Assembly (NCBI GenBank): GCA_964404765.1
Contig: CAYOLL010000246.1
Coordinates: 1 to 7,710 of the forward strand
Direction: 5' to 3'
DNA length: 7,710 nt
Origin: CAYOLL01 sp964404765 [NCBI: uncultured Gemmatimonadota bacterium]
GTDB lineage: Bacteria > 4572-55
The notes beneath the pieces are model-generated. The model made no database searches. It was not told the origin of the DNA and saw only the letters and a program-made list of their open reading frames with translations. A program made the translations under genes and the position numbers. This document shows, one piece after another, positions 6,001-7,710 of this stretch (its first letter is position 1; each line of letters begins with the position of its first letter).

Positions 6001-7710
6001 CGTCGGGGTTGGTGATCTCGATTTCGGCGCAGGGGCGTTTGTATTGGATGCTGAAGCTGACCGTGTCGGCAATGAAGGGCTTGTAGTTGTTCAGGCCTTG
6101 TTGGGCCAGTTCAAACTCGCAGTTGGAGTAAAGCGCGATCTGCAAATCTTCATACGCATATTCTTCCGGGCCGCGTTCGACCGTGACCGTGACTGGCGTG
6201 TTGACCAATGCCGGCAGATTGACCAGCAGGCCGTCTTGTAGCGGAATGCCGTTAACTTTGATCGTCGCGCCGTCGGGGTTGCTTTCCTGCAAGATGCGCA
6301 TGTAATACCAGCCGGCCTCATCGGTTTCGGTCATGTTGCCCAGGTTGAGCGTAAAGACGGCGGCTTCTGCCGGCTCGATTTCCGTAGCAATGCTGGGCGT
6401 GATGGACAGGGCCACATCTTGTCGCTTGGCCGTGCCTTTTTCCCACGGGCATTGGGTGGCGCCGGCAGGCATGTTAAAGTAATAGCCGAACTCGCCGTCG
6501 TTATAGACATTGACCCAAAAGTTATCACCGATATCATCATCTTCCAAATGATAGCCGTAAATTTCCGATTCGTTCGTCTCTTTGATATATGAACCGAAAT
6601 CGGGATCGGCCCACATTTCGTATAACTTATAGCCGTCGGAACCCACGCCGGTCAAGCCAAAGCCGATTTGCATCCACACCTCCCTTGTCCCGGCCATCAG
6701 CAAAAAATCCACGTTAGTGGCGGCGGAGATGATGGAGTAAACCTTAACCCCGGTTTGCAGTAAAATTTTCAGCGTGGTCAGCACTTGCCACATCCGCAGT
6801 TGCACTTCCTCGGCCGTCTGGCTGGTGCCAAAAGTATCGGTCGGCAGGGATTGGCCGGAAACGGTTTTAAAATAGTAGCGCGAGGTTGCGCCCACGCCGT
6901 TGAACTTTATGCCTTTGACAAATTGATTTTCGGATTCGATCACGGCCAGGGTGGAGATGCTGGTGCGATTGCCGTTAATCTCCGAGGAGACATATTCATA
7001 GCTGGCTCCGCCGCCATCAAAGGAAAAGGTGGTCTGCAAATCCTCGGCCGCGTTGGATTTGAGCGAATCGTTATAGGCGATCAAGTTGATCCAGTTATAA
7101 AATTCATACAAGTACTCGTTCTGCGCGGCCGTATCGGTCTCGGCTTCGGCCAGGCTCCACAGACGCGGCAAAATCGTATTTTCGATATGATGCTGCGAGA
7201 ACATGTAGCCGCTTTCCACCCGCACATCGCTGACCGCGGAGTTCGTCGTCAATGATAACAGGCAGGAGGTGGTGTCATACGCCAACTCGTCCGTATCGGT
7301 GATGAGCAGGTTAAAGCCAACGCCGATAAAGATGTCGCCCAGGTTCTCGCCTTCCACAAAATTTGTCTGCTGCGCCGAGGTGGCATGGCGTTCTTTGGTC
7401 TCCAGGGTTACCATCGTTTCTTTCAACCGATTACGCTTGACCTTGATGATCAAATTTTCGGAAAAGTCCAGCGTATTATCCGTCGTAAAACCCGGCCCGC
7501 CAAAGGGAATGGTAATCTCCGTATCGAAACCGAAGTGGCTCATGGCTTCCCACTGAAATTCGTCTTCTTTTTGCAGATGCCATTGCAGCGTCTTGCTGTA
7601 GTAAGTGCCTTCTTCCAAATAGGCGTAGCTTTTGTCGCCGGGCGGATCGCGCAGGATCATGAGTGGAATATCGCCGGTGGACAAGGTGGCAAACTGGGCC
7701 CCGCGCGCCC
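3098..7710 (-). CDS. Giant secreted multidomain protein with type IX secretion sorting domain (5' end outside window)
   Basis: An extracellular or cell-surface protein of unknown role. Residues are numbered from the TTG at 7684, but the frame stays open through 7708 with no stop and no start signal, so the true N-terminus is beyond the window. Seen in order: an N-terminal module with LRDPPGD (11-17) and Y-rich segments; a conserved-looking QCPWEKGT (411-418) before beta-sandwich segments (about 423-615); an 80-residue insert made of palindromic repeats (619-698); the remainder of that region (705-760); a Big_5/SbsA-like Ig domain (774-885); a BACON/ASH-like domain with WMTVSPTSGTINPGSS (941-956); a WSV...VGAFV domain (1000-1112); two GWNW repeats (1117-1198 and 1203-1280); a second WSV domain (1306-1414); and a Por/FlgD-like sorting domain (1427-1528) with QNTPNPF, YNTVGQKVKTL and SGVYFYRL. 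In T9SS organisms this last domain directs export across the outer membrane and is usually cleaved. No catalytic domain was recognised, so adhesion or matrix roles are guesses. Confidence 0.92.
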   Translation of the reverse strand, partial: ARGAQFATLSTGDIPLMILRDPPGDKSYAYLEEGTYYSKTLQWHLQKEDEFQWEAMSHFGFDTEITIPFGGPGFTTDNTLDFSENLIIKVKRNRLKETMVTLETKERHATSAQQTNFVEGENLGDIFIGVGFNLLITDTDELAYDTTSCLLSLTTNSAVSDVRVESGYMFSQHHIENTILPRLWSLAEAETDTAAQNEYLYEFYNWINLIAYNDSLKSNAAEDLQTTFSFDGGGASYEYVSSEINGNRTSISTLAVIESENQFVKGIKFNGVGATSRYYFKTVSGQSLPTDTFGTSQTAEEVQLRMWQVLTTLKILLQTGVKVYSIISAATNVDFLLMAGTREVWMQIGFGLTGVGSDGYKLYEMWADPDFGSYIKETNESEIYGYHLEDDDIGDNFWVNVYNDGEFGYYFNMPAGATQCPWEKGTAKRQDVALSITPSIATEIEPAEAAVFTLNLGNMTETDEAGWYYMRILQESNPDGATIKVNGIPLQDGLLVNLPALVNTPVTVTVERGPEEYAYEDLQIALYSNCEFELAQQGLNNYKPFIADTVSFSIQYKRPCAEIEITNPDDGWIVEEADNDTLWITVQDYTLNNLFSEIKLQYRPLNSFARVAPGDGEIPILDLTGPGNDISSRNVISNAAATSIPNSVWDRAWPGNSVSTLPNGKQSLPRTAVPKLEFGNEELARSDEFIHHAAQGITNEFVTTNLNSGGDPTPQGDTWINFKTISYAELQTQYTTYGVLYYILPWDVQFLDDGAYEIRATTTCVSGANIAGASSTLNGILERRSPDVFGTPQPADLVLHTGDDISIKFTESIVCGNIVEADMFDLNNIGLYNAETGALIDFNYTCYDNQIIIEPNVSNYFIENKTLLASLVGVKDSYGNAMSEQVDWEFYVNRNPIAWSGGDITMTKYEDQTTSITRTLVNTGASVISFNFIDSSPNPGRAAIAPADWMTVSPTSGTINPGSSKTVTISFDDEIGGGLYTDTLIVRTTLGDEEILVDLQNRCYAPSWSVTAADYDYTMTITAEVDFGGDIPDDRTAVVVGAFVNNTARGMATIEYSTLFGKYLAFLTVYSNSASGENVTLRVWDGLSCAELGQDVAAVDFAADTNLGNGVSPFSISLAELNVQSFSLVKGWNWLSFNVDADDMAINSALNDLSATTGDLIKSQTQFSQYVTGTGWIGSLTTLTNSSMYMVKLTNAASFEISGYTLNTATTPIALSTGWNWIAYQPNTSQTVTTALASLSPVTGDLIKSQTAFSQYVTGYGWAGSLQYLEPGLGYMLKLTNAGTLTYPEAAALRNADDGMPADGATSQSGSPQWSVDPTQFEHNMTVTGVINAAGREATGDFSIIGAFVGSECRGIAQPVYIASMQKHLIFLMIYSNQPANEMVEFLLLKNNDATEYIADERISFQSNVSLGGVDAPYVWISAPLGVEDPNTAMPTHLDLFQNTPNPFSNQTLIQYALPKDANVAITIYNTVGQKVKTLVNGGQAAGYRTVNWDGTNDAGEEVQSGVYFYRLRTNSPFGEGKGAIFEKARKLLLVK
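3101..3406 (-). other. Type IX secretion (Por) C-terminal sorting domain
   Basis: Residues about 1427-1528. The segment LFQNTPNPFSNQTLIQYALP followed by VAITIYNTVGQKVKTL, NWDGTND, GEEVQSGVYFYRL and a basic KARKLLLVK end is the classic T9SS type A / FlgD-like Ig pattern. It is the strongest taxonomic clue in the window, as T9SS is essentially confined to the FCB group. Confidence 0.93.
3443..3769 (-). other. WSV...VGAFV domain, second copy
   Basis: Residues about 1306-1414. It shares with the first copy (4349-4687) the order W-S-V, a [YH]-[TN]-M-T-[IV]-T strand, V/I-GAFV, C/A-RG-x-A, a hydrophobic FL-x-[VI]-YSN strand, and a final N-x-x-L-G-x-x-x-[SA]-P segment. Similar beta-rich modules occur, as I recall, in secreted proteins of FCB bacteria. 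Their ligand is not known to me. Confidence 0.6.
3845..4336 (-). repeat. Tandem pair of about 82-residue GWNW repeats
   Basis: Repeat 1 (residues 1117-1198) and repeat 2 (1203-1280) share GWNW[LI], then TGDLIKSQT, FSQYVTG, GW[IA]GSL and a closing Y-M-[VL]-KLTNA segment. The DNA copies are recognisably similar but diverged, so this is an old duplication kept as protein repeats rather than a recent DNA amplification. Such repeats are seen in secreted proteins with sorting domains; the function is not known to me. Confidence 0.85.
4349..4687 (-). other. WSV...VGAFV domain, first copy
   Basis: Residues about 1000-1112 of the secreted protein. It shows W1000-S-V, YTMTITAEV, VVGAFV, ARGMA, YLAFLTVYSN and a closing NLGNGVSPFSISL. 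Together with the second copy it brackets the two GWNW repeats, giving an A-B-B-A arrangement. Confidence 0.6.
4709..5023 (-). other. BACON/ASH-like Ig-fold domain
   Basis: Residues about 888-992. A strand ending RTLVNTGASVISFNF is followed by WMTVSPTSGTINPGSSKTVTISFD and LYTDTLIVRTTLGDE. The 'W-x-x-V-S-P-x-S-G-x-[IL]-x-P-G' string is typical of BACON and ASH-type beta-sandwiches in surface proteins. Confidence 0.65.
5030..5365 (-). other. Big_5 (SbsA)-like Ig domain
   Basis: Residues about 774-885. The segment opens with RRSPDVFGTPQPAD, contains DDISIKFTESI, a run of N-rich strands, and closes with LVGVKDSYGNAMSEQVDWEF. The 'I-x-x-F-[ST]-E' strand and 'V-x-D-x-x-G-N' ending are those of bacterial Ig-like Big_5 domains. 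Confidence 0.6.
5602..5619. repeat. Palindrome A1 (GAATnnATTC family)
   Basis: Eight-base arms TAACGAAT (5602-5609) and ATTCGTTA (5612-5619) around TC. A further outer pairing AAGGT/ACCTT (5591-5595 with 5621-5625) encloses it, with unequal internal loops. It shares the GAAT-nn-ATTC core with A2. Confidence 0.85.
5633..5652. repeat. Palindrome A2 (GAATnnATTC family)
   Basis: Perfect nine-base arms GTGATGAAT (5633-5641) and ATTCATCAC (5644-5652) around AA. Relative to A1 the base pair next to the core changes from C-G to T-A, with both sides altered together. Confidence 0.85.
5668..5693. repeat. Palindrome B1 (AAAC/GTTT family)
   Basis: Perfect 12-base arms CGTTCCCAAACT (5668-5679) and AGTTTGGGAACG (5682-5693) around CC. 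It encodes VPKLEFGN on the minus strand and VPKLQFGN on the plus strand. Confidence 0.9.
5702..5720. repeat. Palindrome B2 (AAAC/GTTT family)
   Basis: Arms CGGCAAAC (5702-5709) and GTTTGCCG (5713-5720) around TCT. It shares the AAAC-TCT-GTTT core with B3 and B4 (which read AGA on this strand) but has a different outer stem, still fully paired. Confidence 0.85.
5732..5746. repeat. Palindrome B3 (AAAC/GTTT family)
   Basis: Arms GGAAAC (5732-5737) and GTTTCC (5741-5746) around AGA. It is the shortest of the set, credible mainly because of its shared core and place in the cluster. It encodes GNSVS (minus) and GNRVS (plus). Confidence 0.7.
5757..5781. repeat. Palindrome B4 (AAAC/GTTT family)
   Basis: Perfect 11-base arms CGATCCCAAAC (5757-5767) and GTTTGGGATCG (5771-5781) around AGA. 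It encodes IPNSVWDR on the minus strand and IPNRVWDR on the plus strand. Confidence 0.9.
5799..5829. repeat. Palindrome C2 (GAAATGnCAT family)
   Basis: Perfect 15-base arms GAAATGACATTTCTT (5799-5813) and AAGAAATGTCATTTC (5815-5829) around one G. Compared with the copy at 3004-3036 the stem pair at the variable position is A-T instead of C-G and the central base is swapped from C to G, so the copies are related and both nearly fully paired. It closes the in-frame cluster. Confidence 0.9.

Noticed and set aside
7682-7684. TTG at the right end as the start of the secreted-protein gene
   Set aside because: The frame continues open to the window edge, no Shine-Dalgarno site precedes it, and no signal peptide follows. 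The gene is truncated by the window.

Overview
The window holds two large convergent genes, a short intergenic spacer and an unusual set of small palindromic repeats. The distal gene ends in a type IX secretion (Por) C-terminal sorting domain. This places the source in the Bacteroidetes/Chlorobi/FCB assemblage, including candidate phyla such as KSB1, Calditrichaeota or Marinimicrobia. Base composition looks moderately GC-rich. A lineage such as KSB1 is an inference from style, not something the sequence proves.

Layout. Bases 1-123 are a leader with a low-complexity intergenic repeat (about 56-83), a weak promoter candidate and a good Shine-Dalgarno site. Bases 124-3000 (+) encode a 958-residue Ski2/Hel308-like superfamily 2 helicase whose C-terminus resembles a PD-(D/E)XK nuclease. 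Bases 3001-3097 separate the two stop codons and carry two inverted repeats. Bases 3098 to beyond 7710 (-) encode the C-terminal 1,536 or so residues of a giant secreted multidomain protein. Its 5' end lies outside the window. In order it shows an N-terminal module of unknown fold, Ig-like/beta-sandwich segments, a Big_5-like domain, a BACON/ASH-like domain, two 'WSV...VGAFV' domains flanking two 'GWNW' repeats, and the sorting domain.

The most notable structure is a 240-base block (about 5591-5830) inside the giant gene. It is built almost entirely of seven short palindromes from three families and reads as 80 codons without a stop. An eighth palindrome, of the same family as the last one, sits 3 bases after the helicase stop codon. 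Compensatory base changes keep the stems paired between copies. Several palindromes encode nearly the same peptide from either strand. This looks like mobile or proliferating palindromic DNA that inserted in frame into a protein gene, comparable in concept to the Rickettsia palindromic elements but unrelated in sequence.

The two genes converge and share no operon, so no joint function is implied. The helicase-nuclease fusion could be a stand-alone nucleic-acid processing or defence enzyme. The window shows no partner gene that would settle this.
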